Assembly (NCBI RefSeq): GCF_000214725.1
Contig: NC_015574.1
Span: forward strand, 682,001-746,000
Source of the DNA: Methanobacterium paludis
GTDB lineage: Archaea > Methanobacteriota > Methanobacteria > Methanobacteriales > Methanobacteriaceae
Reading direction: 5' to 3'
Length of the DNA stretch: 64,000 nt
Under the pieces are notes generated by a model. That model worked only from the letters and a program-made list of their open reading frames with translations. It had not been told where the DNA came from and made no database searches. Shown one piece after another: positions 44,262 to 53,199 of the stretch (the first letter of the stretch is position 1; every line of letters starts with the position of its first letter). Both the position numbers and the translations under genes were made by a program.

Positions 44262-45335
44262 TTGAAACTACTCATTTTTGAATTTGCAACAGCAGTAGGT
44301 GTAGAAGATCCTTCCATAACCACAGAAGGTAGAGCAATGCTCTCAGGACTTTTATCAGATTTTGAGGATATTGTGGCAGATACTAAAGATTATTCTGTGG
44401 ATTATTTAATTTCTGAGAACCTAAAAATTAAAAACAATGGACAAGGTAGACCTGTAAACATCCAGGAAGATTTAGAAAACTGGTTAAGCAAGAATATCCA
44501 AAAATACGATGCTTGCTTACTTATAGCGCCGGAAGAAGACCTTATTCTTTATAATCTCACCAAAACAATAGAAGATAAAGGTGTTAAAGTTATAGGGTCA
44601 AGTTCTGAGGCTGTAATGATGTGTACGGACAAATCTAAAATGTACAACGTTTTGAAAGATAACAAATCAATTAGCCGATACCTTATACCCACTGAAAAAG
44701 TCTTTTTCGAAGATATAAATAACTATGGTGAGAAATATTGGACAATTTCTAATTCAAAAAAAGTTAAAGGTATAAAGAAGGTTGTAAAACCTGCAGATGG
44801 TGTTTCATGCGCGGGAGTGCGAGTTGTAGGGTCCTTAACCCAATTTAAAAAAGCTTCTTTGGATATAAAACCCCTGACCAAACTTCCATATTTCCTAATT
44901 CAAGACTACATTGAAGGGGTAACCTCAAGCGTTAGTCTGTTAGTTAATGGTAAAACTGCACTTCCTCTAAGTTTAAATTTCCAGAACGTTGATTTAAAAG
45001 ATGGTAAAATAGATTATAATGGCGGTTATGTTCCACTTGAACATGAACTCTCGAAAAGGGCAAAAGAAGTGGCAAAAGAAGCTGTGGAATCCATTGATGG
45101 TTTGAAGGGTTACGTTGGTGTTGACATGATCCTGGGGGATGATGTAAACATTGTTGAAATAAATTCAAGGCTAACAACACCGTATGTGGCTTTAAGAAAC
45201 ATTTTAAACTTCAACCTTGGTAAAGCCATTGTAGATTCAGTTAACGAAAAATTGCCTTCTGAAGTTTTTATAAACGGCAAAGTAGAATTTAAAAAAGAAT
45301 TTAACAATTTAAATATTATAAAAGTGGTAAAATGA
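44262..45335 (+). CDS. mfnD: tyramine-L-glutamate ligase MfnD
   Basis: ATP-grasp enzyme of methanofuran synthesis joining tyramine to the gamma-carboxyl of glutamate. TTG 44262 is chosen because AAGGAG lies 10 nt upstream and the family begins KLLIFEFATAVGVEDPS; an earlier in-frame ATG (44205) adds 19 unrelated residues. ATP-grasp signs: KVIGSSSEAVMMCTDKSKM, KKVVKPADGVSCAGVRVV, LIQDYIEGVTSSVSLLV, and GVDMILGDDVNIVEINSRLTTPY (key parts KPADGVS, DYIEG, EINSRLTTPY). It overlaps mfnF by 4 bp. About 357 residues. Confidence 0.92.
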   Translation: MKLLIFEFATAVGVEDPSITTEGRAMLSGLLSDFEDIVADTKDYSVDYLISENLKIKNNGQGRPVNIQEDLENWLSKNIQKYDACLLIAPEEDLILYNLTKTIEDKGVKVIGSSSEAVMMCTDKSKMYNVLKDNKSISRYLIPTEKVFFEDINNYGEKYWTISNSKKVKGIKKVVKPADGVSCAGVRVVGSLTQFKKASLDIKPLTKLPYFLIQDYIEGVTSSVSLLVNGKTALPLSLNFQNVDLKDGKIDYNGGYVPLEHELSKRAKEVAKEAVESIDGLKGYVGVDMILGDDVNIVEINSRLTTPYVALRNILNFNLGKAIVDSVNEKLPSEVFINGKVEFKKEFNNLNIIKVVK

Positions 45336-46369
45336 AAGATACAGTTAAAATCGTAGGATTCGACATTGGAGGAGCAAATACAGACCTTGCAATCATTGAT
45401 TTTGATAGATCTGGTAATATAGAAAATATAGAAACAGATTTTGAATATCTACCCATGTGGATGAAAAAAGACGAGCTTTCAATGGCTCTTTTGGATCTTT
45501 TAGGTTCATATGCTAACGATATTGATGCTGTGGGAATATCCATGACAGCAGAGCTTGTAGATGCATACAAAACCAAAAAAGAAGGGGTAATGGATGTTGC
45601 AAAAAAATCAAAAGACACATTTGATGTTCCAGTAGGTTTTGTGGGGCTCGACGGAATTGTTGATTTCAATAAGCTTAAAGAAGATCCATTGAAAGCTGCA
45701 GCTGCAAACTGGATTGCAACAGCACCAATAGCAGCAAAAATAGAGTCAAATTGTATAATGATAGATACTGGAAGCACAACCACAGATATCATCCCTATAA
45801 AAAATGGAAAGGAATGTGCAAAGGGAATATCAGACCTTGAAAGGCTTAAAACAGGTGAACTAATTTACAGCGGTACTTTGAGAACAAATGTGGCAACTAT
45901 TGTGGATAAAGTGCCATTGGATGACGTTTGGATTCGAGTGGCTTCAGAACTATTTGCAATCACAGCAGACGTCCATACAGTGAGGGGTAATATAAAAAAA
46001 GAGGATTACAGCTGCAACACTCCTGATGGTGCTGGTAAATCTGTTGACGAATGCATGAGAAGACTTTCAAGGGTTATATGTGGTGATATGGATGTTTTAA
46101 GTCCTGGAGATATTGGGGAAATTGCAGCGTTCATACATGAGATGCAGGTTCAAAAGGTTTCTGAAGCTCTTTTAGAGGTTTCGCAGAGGAATCAAATCGA
46201 TACTGTTGTTACGACAGGCCTTGGAATGGATATAATTGGAAAAATGGCCAGTGAAGTTGCAGGATTAAATTCAGTGGGTATGGATCAAATACTTAAAAAA
46301 GATGATTGTGTTGTTGCCCCTGCCGTTGGTACCGCTATTCTAATGGAAGAGTATTTGAGGAAGGTTTAA
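45332..46369 (+). CDS. mfnF: methanofuran synthesis protein MfnF
   Basis: Family COG1548 (hydantoinase/oxoprolinase-like, formerly 'H4MPT-linked C1 transfer pathway protein'), shown in Methanocaldococcus to couple the aminomethylfuran diphosphate to gamma-glutamyltyramine. The 345 residues show an ASKHA-like N-terminus GFDIGGANTDLAIIDF, CIMIDTGSTTTDIIPI, YSGTLRTNVATIV and GLGMDIIGKMA. ATG overlaps the mfnD stop (ATGA), so the two genes are translationally coupled. The pairing strengthens both assignments. Confidence 0.92.
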   Translation: MKDTVKIVGFDIGGANTDLAIIDFDRSGNIENIETDFEYLPMWMKKDELSMALLDLLGSYANDIDAVGISMTAELVDAYKTKKEGVMDVAKKSKDTFDVPVGFVGLDGIVDFNKLKEDPLKAAAANWIATAPIAAKIESNCIMIDTGSTTTDIIPIKNGKECAKGISDLERLKTGELIYSGTLRTNVATIVDKVPLDDVWIRVASELFAITADVHTVRGNIKKEDYSCNTPDGAGKSVDECMRRLSRVICGDMDVLSPGDIGEIAAFIHEMQVQKVSEALLEVSQRNQIDTVVTTGLGMDIIGKMASEVAGLNSVGMDQILKKDDCVVAPAVGTAILMEEYLRKV

Positions 46370-46508
46370 GTAGAGGCTTTAACTATAAAGAAGGCTTCTT
46401 AATTTAATGAAGCCTTAGTTGAGAAGTTTAAACTTTCAAACTTCAATCCAAGAAAAGCGTTAAAAAAAGATAAAAGTATTTATTAAAAGTCATATTAACT
46501 GTGATATT

Positions 46509-47213
46509 GTGAAAGGAAAAAAAATAGCTATAATCAGCGTATGCATTGTTATGGCGGCCGGGGCACTGTTTTTACTGGCGAACATGGAATTAACTAATGC
46601 TTCTAACATTGGTTCAGATAGCAGTGGTTACGTTACAAAGGAAGCTTATTCACATTATGGTCAATCTACAACTAAAATAGCCATAGTAACAGGTATGCAT
46701 CCTCGTGAAAGTGTATCTAAAACAGTTGTGCCAGCTGTTATAAAATCGTATGCACTTACCCACAACGTTGAGATTGTAAATTATCAAGTAAACGTTACTG
46801 ATGACCCAGAAGACTTTGCGGTAGGCCGTAGCAATGGCCAGGGGCTTGTTGCTAATTACGTAATTCCAGATATTGAAAAATCCAATAATTACAGCCTTGT
46901 GATAATCTGTCATGACCATGAATCAGGTTACGGTAATGGTTTTTACATCGCCACACCAACTATGGATACCAAATCCGTAGCGCTGGGGGAAGCTGTCCAT
47001 AGCTTGCTGCCTCAGTTCAATTATTATCAGAGATCCACAGATGAAGATGCAATAAGCACTTCTATCAACCAGGTTGACGCTCCCATAGCATCCAATGGAA
47101 TTCCTGTATTTGTATATGAGATCCCAGAGCAGAGTGACTCTCAAGAAGCCAGTGAAATGACTTATAAACTGATTGACACATGTTTTAACGTTATAAAGGC
47201 TAATAATTCATAA
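46509..47213 (+). CDS. secreted zinc-carboxypeptidase-like protein
   Basis: A 234-residue protein starting at GTG 46509, with an N-terminal signal/anchor (KKIAIISVCIVMAAGALFLLA). It has VTGMHPRESVS, an HxxE-type metal site (H-P-R-E), and LVIICHDHESGYGNGFYIATP, which could supply the third ligand; together these resemble M14-type carboxypeptidases or their succinylglutamate-desuccinylase relatives. At ~210 mature residues it is shorter than a full M14 domain. IPVFVYEIPEQ near the end may carry the catalytic Glu. It is likely outside the cell and may act on wall peptides; substrate unknown. Confidence 0.68.
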   Translation: MKGKKIAIISVCIVMAAGALFLLANMELTNASNIGSDSSGYVTKEAYSHYGQSTTKIAIVTGMHPRESVSKTVVPAVIKSYALTHNVEIVNYQVNVTDDPEDFAVGRSNGQGLVANYVIPDIEKSNNYSLVIICHDHESGYGNGFYIATPTMDTKSVALGEAVHSLLPQFNYYQRSTDEDAISTSINQVDAPIASNGIPVFVYEIPEQSDSQEASEMTYKLIDTCFNVIKANNS

Positions 47214-47558
47214 TCAAATAAAATAGTAATTGCAATAATAACTTACTATTCATGAAAATACAAATTTTTTATTAACTTATTTTCCAGTTAATGTTGTTTA
47301 TTTTTGAGAATAATCTTTTATAATATTGTTTTAGATAGTTTTAATGAAAATAAGAGGTTTTAAATAAAGATAAAATGGATATAATCTCATTGAATAAAAT
47401 CAAAAAATTCTTCTTTTAAGGATTTTTAAAATTCATTTGTAGTTTTTGATAAAAAACTTTATAAACTTAAAATCTCTATTAAAATAGTCTATATTTTATT
47501 TCTAAATTTCTTATTAGAACTAAATTATTAAAAAACAAATAAAATAAGGTAAGTTTGG
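47214..47558. other. AT-rich convergent gap before carS
   Basis: About 345 bp; T-rich and A-rich runs, no recognised gene. TTTATAAACTTAAAATC and similar are probably fortuitous. Confidence 0.45.
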
Positions 47559-48077
47559 TTAATACCAAACATCCTTCATTCCAAAAAGATAAGCAAATAT
47601 GTTGGCGCCGAGATGTAAAAATATACTTATAATAAGTATCAAGATAATCATGTCAACAGGTATTACAACAACGAGTGATGCAAGAATAAGTGCACCAACA
47701 ACAAAGTCAAGCTGGTCTAAAATAGGTGCGGGTCTCCCACTGCTAATATTAATCCGCCTTTTTATGAAGCTACCACATGCATCACCTATAAGAGCTCCAC
47801 CACCTAAACAAAGTCCTAACAATATTCCTTGAATAATATTTCCAGATATGAAACCTTGAATCAATCCAATTACAGTCCCGATTAGTGTCCCGACAAGAGT
47901 TCCTCTTAAGGTTACTCCGTTTCCGAATATTCTACGGCCATCACGAAACTTATGGTTGAAATCAAGTGGTATTCCACCACCAAAAGTTAAAGCTGAAACG
48001 TTGGCAAGGTATGCTGGTAACATAAAGTATATAGCATATACAGATAAATTGAAAACACTGATAACACTTGAGTCCAT
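47559..48077 (-). CDS. carS: CDP-archaeol synthase CarS
   Basis: Transfers CMP from CTP to 2,3-bis-O-geranylgeranylglyceryl phosphate, the activation step of archaeal ether lipids. The 172 residues have about five membrane helices and the family signature PAYLANVSALTFGGGIPLDF (key parts PAYLAN, GGG-PLDFN), DGRRIFGNGVTLRGTLVG, GDACGSFIKRR and GRPAPILDQLDFVVGAL. GGAGGT lies before ATG 48077. It diverges from the tes-like gene across 70 bp, so both lipid genes can be controlled from one promoter region. Confidence 0.95.
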   Translation of the reverse strand: MDSSVISVFNLSVYAIYFMLPAYLANVSALTFGGGIPLDFNHKFRDGRRIFGNGVTLRGTLVGTLIGTVIGLIQGFISGNIIQGILLGLCLGGGALIGDACGSFIKRRINISSGRPAPILDQLDFVVGALILASLVVVIPVDMIILILIISIFLHLGANIFAYLFGMKDVWY

Positions 48078-48147
48078 AGTTTACCTCCGATTTAAAACAA
48101 GATTATAATTATGTTATCTATTAAATAAACTATAGTATATAGGTGAG
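48078..48147. promoter_or_regulatory. shared divergent promoter region carS/tes
   Basis: A 70 bp spacer between two lipid-synthesis genes, with TATTAAATAAACTATAGTATATAGG containing back-to-back TATA-like elements. AGGTGAG serves the plus-strand gene. Confidence 0.45.
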
Positions 48148-49632
48148 ATGATGTTTATAAAGCAAACTAAAAGTCTATGTCCTGAGTGTCTTAAGGTATT
48201 GGACGCTGAAGTCTATGAGGATAAAGACAAAATCATGATAAAGAAAGAATGTAAAGAACATGGAAAATTTGAAAATACTTACTGGAGCAGTGACGAGCTT
48301 TATGAGATGGTTAAAGAGTACGGTAAAGTGGGTGTGGGGATTGAGAATCCTCAAACGACTGTTGAGGGTGAATGTCCTCAAAATTGTGGATTGTGCTCTG
48401 AGCATGAGAGTCATACTGTCCTTGGGCTTATTGATGTTACAAATAGATGTAATATGAAGTGTCCTGTGTGTTTTGCAAATGCTGCAGTTTCGAAAATGTT
48501 GTACGAGCCATCTTATGAAGAAATAAGGCAAATGCTCAAAAATTTGAGGAATAATCAGCCTGTTCCAACTCCTGCAATTCAGTACGCTGGTGGGGAGCCA
48601 ACCATGAGAAAAGATCTGGTTGAACTTGTAAAACTTGCAAAGGAAGAGGGATTTTCACATACGCAGATAGCAACCAATGGTATAAAACTTGCTAAAAACC
48701 CGCAGCTTTCTAAAGATCTTAAAGAAGCAGGTCTAAACACTGTTTACCTTCAGTTTGATGGTATTACTGAGGAGCCTTATCTAAAAATAAGGAACAGGAA
48801 TTTACTCTCGATCAAGTTAGAGGCAATTGAGAACTGTCGTGCAGCTGGACTTGGAATAGTTCTTGTCCCAACACTTTTAAAAGGAATAAATCATGATCAA
48901 GTGGGGGATATAATAAAATTTGCAGTTGATAACATTGATATTATAAGGGGCGTGAACTTCCAGCCTGTTTCATTTGCAGGCAGAACTCCTGCTGAAGAGG
49001 TAGAGGAGCAGCGTGTTACAATTCCTGATTTTGAAAAGTTTGTGGAGGAACAGACAGATTCCCAGATAAAAGTTGAGGATTTTTACCCTGCTTCATGTGT
49101 TACTCCAGTTTCAGAGTTTGTTGAGGCGATGGAAGGTGGAAAACCACAGGTTACCTTCACATGCAACCCTCACTGCGGTACTGCTACCTATGTTTTTGTT
49201 GATAACGATGAAATGGTTCCGATTACACAATTTATAGATGTTGATAGATTTTTTGATCTTCTTAATCGTAGTACCAATGATATTAAAAAGGGTGGAATAG
49301 TTTCTAAGGCCAAGGTCCTTGCAAGGGCATCAGTTGAACTTCCAAGAACTGTGGATATGTCAAAATCCCCGGAATCTGTGGATATTAAAAGTATAATGGC
49401 ACAAATATTTAGAGAAAGGTCTTACGCTGCTCTTGGAGAATTCCATCATAACTCACTACTGGTTTCATGTATGCACTTCATGGATCCATGGAACTTTGAC
49501 CAGGATAGAGTTAGACAGTGTGTTATTCATTATGCAGTGCCTGATGGAAGAATAATACCGTTCTGTTCAATGAACACAATTTACAGAAATGAAATCGAGA
49601 AAAAATTCTCAAAACCATTAAACAAAGATTAA
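48148..49632 (+). CDS. tes: radical SAM tetraether lipid synthase (Tes-like)
   Basis: A 494-residue radical SAM enzyme of the MJ0619/Tes family, which joins the tails of two archaeal phospholipids to make GDGT tetraethers. The N-terminus has Cys pairs of a rubredoxin-like site (CPECLKVLD, KECKEHG) and CPQNCGLCSEH. The SAM cluster motif is C101-x3-C105-x2-C108 (CNMKCPVC), followed by GGEPTMRKDL, and C-terminal CNPHCGTATYVF and CSMNT. Older annotations call such proteins methylpterin methyltransferases. The adjacent divergent carS supports the lipid role. It starts at one of two consecutive ATGs. Confidence 0.86.
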   Translation: MMFIKQTKSLCPECLKVLDAEVYEDKDKIMIKKECKEHGKFENTYWSSDELYEMVKEYGKVGVGIENPQTTVEGECPQNCGLCSEHESHTVLGLIDVTNRCNMKCPVCFANAAVSKMLYEPSYEEIRQMLKNLRNNQPVPTPAIQYAGGEPTMRKDLVELVKLAKEEGFSHTQIATNGIKLAKNPQLSKDLKEAGLNTVYLQFDGITEEPYLKIRNRNLLSIKLEAIENCRAAGLGIVLVPTLLKGINHDQVGDIIKFAVDNIDIIRGVNFQPVSFAGRTPAEEVEEQRVTIPDFEKFVEEQTDSQIKVEDFYPASCVTPVSEFVEAMEGGKPQVTFTCNPHCGTATYVFVDNDEMVPITQFIDVDRFFDLLNRSTNDIKKGGIVSKAKVLARASVELPRTVDMSKSPESVDIKSIMAQIFRERSYAALGEFHHNSLLVSCMHFMDPWNFDQDRVRQCVIHYAVPDGRIIPFCSMNTIYRNEIEKKFSKPLNKD

Positions 49633-49643
49633 CGGTCGTTGAA

Positions 49644-50636
49644 TTGATAATAAAAACTCCATCCAGACTACACGTTACATTGATAGACCTGAACGGCGCC
49701 TATGGTAGAATAGACGGCGGAGTCGGTATAACACTTGAAAAACCCAACCTAATGCTGGAGGCAAAACCTCAAGGCAATGATATCACAGTCCTTTTCAATG
49801 AACCCGAGAAGCTTGGCAACGAACTTGTGGATGATTACACTTTAAAGGTGAAGAAAGCAGCACAAAAAATGATTAAATTTTTAGGTATAAATGAAGGATT
49901 TACGTTCCGGGTAGGAACAACGTACCCATCCCACTCTGGACTTGGTTCCGGAACGCAGTTATCTTTAGCTGCAGGTAAACTCATATCTTTAATGAATGAT
50001 TGTGAATTATCTAATCATGAAATAGCCAAAATCGTTGGAAGAGGAGGTACATCAGGGATAGGTACTGCTGCATTTGATAAGGGAGGTTTCATTGTTGATG
50101 GAGGTCATAACACAGATGAAAAACCGGGATTTTTACCTTCATCAGCTTCACCGGCTTCACCACCACCAATAATAGCAAGATATGAATTCCCAACTGACTG
50201 GAAGATAGTGCTGGTCATTCCTAATGTGGAACAGGGAGCTTCAGGAAGTAAAGAAGTTAACATATTCCAGAGTTACTGCCCGATACCTGTTGAAGAGGTT
50301 GAAAAATTGTCGCATGTTTTACTCATGAAACTCATGCCAGCAGTTGTTGAAGCAGATTTAGACTCATTTGGAAGTGCTATAAATATTATACAAGATGTTG
50401 GATTTAAGAAAGTTGAACATAGCCTTCAAAATCCATGTATTAAAGAAATAATGGATAAATTGAGGTCTGCCGGTGCTGCCGGTGTGGGTATGAGCTCATT
50501 CGGTCCGACCCTATACGCCGTTACAGATACCAATGTTGAAGATGTATCGCGTGCAGCAAGAGATGCTCTGAAAGATATTGGCGGCGAAATTATTGTTACA
50601 CAGGCTAAAAATAGTGGGGCAACTCTCCGTGGCTAA
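49644..50636 (+). CDS. mptG: beta-ribofuranosylaminobenzene 5'-phosphate synthase
   Basis: First committed step of tetrahydromethanopterin synthesis: p-aminobenzoate and PRPP give beta-RFAP, CO2 and PPi. The 330 residues belong to the GHMP-kinase fold: IKTPSRLHVTLIDLNGAYGRIDGG (key part PSRLHVTLIDLN), TYPSHSGLGSGTQLSLAAGKL, RGGTSGIGTAAFDKGGFIVDGGH, and MSSFGPTLYAV. It begins with TTG 49644, 11 bp after the tes-like stop, so it may be co-transcribed. All conserved motifs are present. Confidence 0.94.
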   Translation: MIIKTPSRLHVTLIDLNGAYGRIDGGVGITLEKPNLMLEAKPQGNDITVLFNEPEKLGNELVDDYTLKVKKAAQKMIKFLGINEGFTFRVGTTYPSHSGLGSGTQLSLAAGKLISLMNDCELSNHEIAKIVGRGGTSGIGTAAFDKGGFIVDGGHNTDEKPGFLPSSASPASPPPIIARYEFPTDWKIVLVIPNVEQGASGSKEVNIFQSYCPIPVEEVEKLSHVLLMKLMPAVVEADLDSFGSAINIIQDVGFKKVEHSLQNPCIKEIMDKLRSAGAAGVGMSSFGPTLYAVTDTNVEDVSRAARDALKDIGGEIIVTQAKNSGATLRG

Positions 50637-50657
50637 AGAATTCTGATGGGTTATATT

Positions 50658-51149
50658 ATGGAAAAGATAGAAGGAAAAGTTTGGAAATTTAGAGACTGCA
50701 TAGATACCGACGTAATTATACCTGGAAGATACTTAAGGACGTTCAGTCTTGATGACCTTGCATCTCATGTAATGGCAGGTGAAGACCCTAAATTTGCAGA
50801 AAAGGTTCAAGAAGGAGATTTAATAGTTGCTGGCTGGAACTTTGGCTGCGGTTCATCCCGTGAACAAGCCCCAGTAGCTCTTAAACATGCAGGAGTTTCT
50901 GCAATTGTTGCAAAATCATTTGCAAGGATATTCTACAGAAACGCCATAAACGTGGGGCTTCCAGTAATTATTGCAGATGTTGAAGCTGAAAAGGACGATG
51001 TTTTAAGGATAAGCCTTGAGGAAGGTATTATAAAAAACGTTACAACAGGAAAAACCTTCCAGATTCGGCCGTTTAAGAAATTTATGCAAGGAATCCTTGA
51101 AGATGGAGGACTTGTCAAACATTACCTGAAAATAAAGGAAAAGGGTTAA
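50658..51149 (+). CDS. aconitase-type small subunit (homoaconitase/isopropylmalate isomerase)
   Basis: About 163 residues; the second ATG (50658) matches the family start EGKVWKFRDCIDTDVIIPGRYLRT, though ATG 50646 is possible. Other motifs: VAGWNFGCGSSREQAP, AIVAKSFARIFYRNAINVGLP and RPFKKF. It forms the swivel domain that pairs with a large [4Fe-4S] subunit encoded elsewhere. The substrate loop is Y-L-R-T, which in methanogens is associated with homoaconitase of coenzyme B synthesis rather than leucine-pathway isomerase; this is from memory of the family and should be tested. Confidence 0.9.
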   Translation: MEKIEGKVWKFRDCIDTDVIIPGRYLRTFSLDDLASHVMAGEDPKFAEKVQEGDLIVAGWNFGCGSSREQAPVALKHAGVSAIVAKSFARIFYRNAINVGLPVIIADVEAEKDDVLRISLEEGIIKNVTTGKTFQIRPFKKFMQGILEDGGLVKHYLKIKEKG

Positions 51150-51640
51150 TCAGTTTTTGGTAAGGGTAAGAAAATACTAATTTGAAATTTTAGAGATTAT
51201 AGATGCCTGAATAATTTGGAATGGTTAAAGAAACTAATGAAGAATCATTTCTTTTTTCTGTTAACTATTTGGTTATTAGTTAACTCCTTTTTTTGAGGTT
51301 GGTGATACGAGATCATAAATCCTATGAGATCGTAATGTATACTAAATTCTCTCAAATTCCTACACAAAAATTCATATTCATCTGAAAATCAATCAGTTCA
51401 TTAAATTTTACTAATATTTTACTTAAAATAAAATAGTTTCATTCAAATTAAAATTTTAATAAAAATTTTCAAATAATAAATTGGACAAATTAATAGTTAC
51501 ATGAATAATTTAGAATTAATAATAATATGGGATTTAAAGGGATCAGTAATAGTCTGGGGATTTAAGGATTAATAATAATAATCTAAGAATTAATGGTTTT
51601 TTAGAATATAACTTAGAATTAAATTTATGAGGAAAATAAC
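51150..51640. other. AT-rich intergenic region
   Basis: About 490 bp, with GGGATTTAAAGGGATC/GGGGATTTAAGGATT-like repeats near 51528-51575 and AATAATAATA runs. No gene or RNA was recognised. Confidence 0.5.
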
Positions 51641-52267
51641 ATGAAATGTCCTGTATGCAAATGTGGATCTTATAAAATATTGAAATCAAAGGGTAAAACA
51701 TCAAAAGAACTTCTTTTACAATGTAATGAATGTGGAAACATCTTCAGAGAAACCATAATAGCTGAAAAGCCTGTAGAACGTAGGGTGGTTGTCAGTGAAT
51801 ATGAAAAATCCCATAAAAAATTCATAAAAATCTATCCTGATGAAGTTGTTAGAGTCGAGGATATCCTGGATCTTGACGGACGCCCTGCCCAAGTTTCATC
51901 CGTAGAGAATAAAAGAGGAGGAAGGGTTCAGCAAAGTCCAGTAATAGATATAGAAACAATATGGGCATATTACATAGATATACCTGCAAGAGTTGGAATT
52001 TCAGTGGATTTCAGTGGCAGAATCCTTTCAAGAAAGGTTGAAGTTGACAGGGAATTTGAATTCACAGTCGGGGATATTGTGAAACTTGAAAATCTCCTTT
52101 TCAAAATAAAAGCCATGAAAACACTTGAAAGAAAGATGAGAAAGGGCTTTGCAAAGGCATGGGTAATAAAAAGGGTATACGGAATACCAATTGAAGAGAA
52201 GATACGTTACAATTATGATTTAACTTCTAAGATGATTGGATATGACGAGGAATATGAAGAAAGATAG
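51641..52267 (+). CDS. HVO_0476-family zinc-finger protein
   Basis: A 208-residue protein with an N-terminal zinc ribbon: C-x2-C at CPVC and CNECG ~30 residues on. The following ~170 residues are beta-rich (DLDGRPAQVSSVENKRGG, RVGISVDFSGRIL, RKMRKGFAKAWVIKRVYGIP), matching the HVO_0476 family found across Euryarchaeota. No activity is known; the fold suggests nucleic-acid binding. It overlaps pcm by 14 bp, suggesting co-translation. GAGG lies 9 nt before ATG. Confidence 0.83.
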   Translation: MKCPVCKCGSYKILKSKGKTSKELLLQCNECGNIFRETIIAEKPVERRVVVSEYEKSHKKFIKIYPDEVVRVEDILDLDGRPAQVSSVENKRGGRVQQSPVIDIETIWAYYIDIPARVGISVDFSGRILSRKVEVDREFEFTVGDIVKLENLLFKIKAMKTLERKMRKGFAKAWVIKRVYGIPIEEKIRYNYDLTSKMIGYDEEYEER

Positions 52268-52907
52268 GAAAGATCTCGTAGAGAGACTCTCAGATCAGGG
52301 TTACATAAAAACAGATAGAGTCAGGAAGGCTATGTTAGAAGTTCCGAGAGAGGAATTTTTACCTCCTGAAAGCAGGCCCTATGCTTACATAGACCAGCCT
52401 TTACCCATAGGACATGGTCAGACCATATCTGCACCTCATATGGTGGCAATAATATGCGAACAACTTGAACTTACCGAAGGCATGAAGGTTTTAGAAATAG
52501 GAACAGGTTATGGATACAATGCAGCTGTTGTTGCAGAATGTATAGGTCCTGAAGGGCATTTATACACCATTGAACGGGTAGGATCCCTTGCTGAAAAAGC
52601 AAAGGATAACCTTAAAAAAACAGGTTCTGATAATGTTACAGTTATAATAGGCGATGGAACGTTAGGATATCCTGATAAAGTTCCATACGATAGGATTTAT
52701 GGTACAGCAAGCGCCCCCAAGGTACCTGAAACCCTGAAAAAACAGCTTAAAATTGGTGGAAGACTTTTAATACCAGTTGGTTTGGATGATTTTTTTCAGG
52801 AGCTTGTGTGTGTTGTGAGGGTAGCGGAAGAGGAATATAAATCTCAAAAGCTCGGTGGGGTAAGGTTTGTGCCAATGATCGGTGAACATGGATGGTCTGA
52901 AAGGTGA
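52254..52907 (+). CDS. pcm: protein-L-isoaspartate O-methyltransferase
   Basis: Methylates isoaspartyl residues in damaged proteins using SAM. About 217 residues: VPREEFLP, AYIDQPLPIGHGQTISAPHMVA, VLEIGTGYGYNAAVVAE (SAM motif I), YTIERV, GDGTLGYPDKVPYDRIYGTASAPKVP and GGRLLIPVG. The start is uncertain among ATG 52254, ATG 52242 and TTG 52236; 52254 gives the usual N-terminal length. The gene overlaps the zinc-finger gene in front. Confidence 0.95.
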   Translation: MKKDRKDLVERLSDQGYIKTDRVRKAMLEVPREEFLPPESRPYAYIDQPLPIGHGQTISAPHMVAIICEQLELTEGMKVLEIGTGYGYNAAVVAECIGPEGHLYTIERVGSLAEKAKDNLKKTGSDNVTVIIGDGTLGYPDKVPYDRIYGTASAPKVPETLKKQLKIGGRLLIPVGLDDFFQELVCVVRVAEEEYKSQKLGGVRFVPMIGEHGWSER

Positions 52908-53199
52908 AATTAAAGACTTATAATTATCTATAAAAGAATGTTGATTGATTATTTTTCTAACTAATTTATATCTATAAAAGAATAATTAGAATATATCAAT
53001 TAAATGTAAAAACGTATTTTGTTTTAAATTAAAGTTATATTAAATCCTTATTAAGAAAGTATCATCTGCTTTTTAAGTCTTTTATAATGTTTAAATAAAC
53101 CATTAAAATATTAAAACTAAAATTATTTTAATCTAATAACTAAGATTATTCAATCTAACAAATAAATTCAACTAACAAAAAAAACTGGAAGATAACTAA
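52908..53199. other. AT-rich gap before the MtaB gene
   Basis: About 290 bp with a direct repeat TATCTATAAAAGAAT (about 52925 and 52969). No ORF was seen. Confidence 0.45.
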
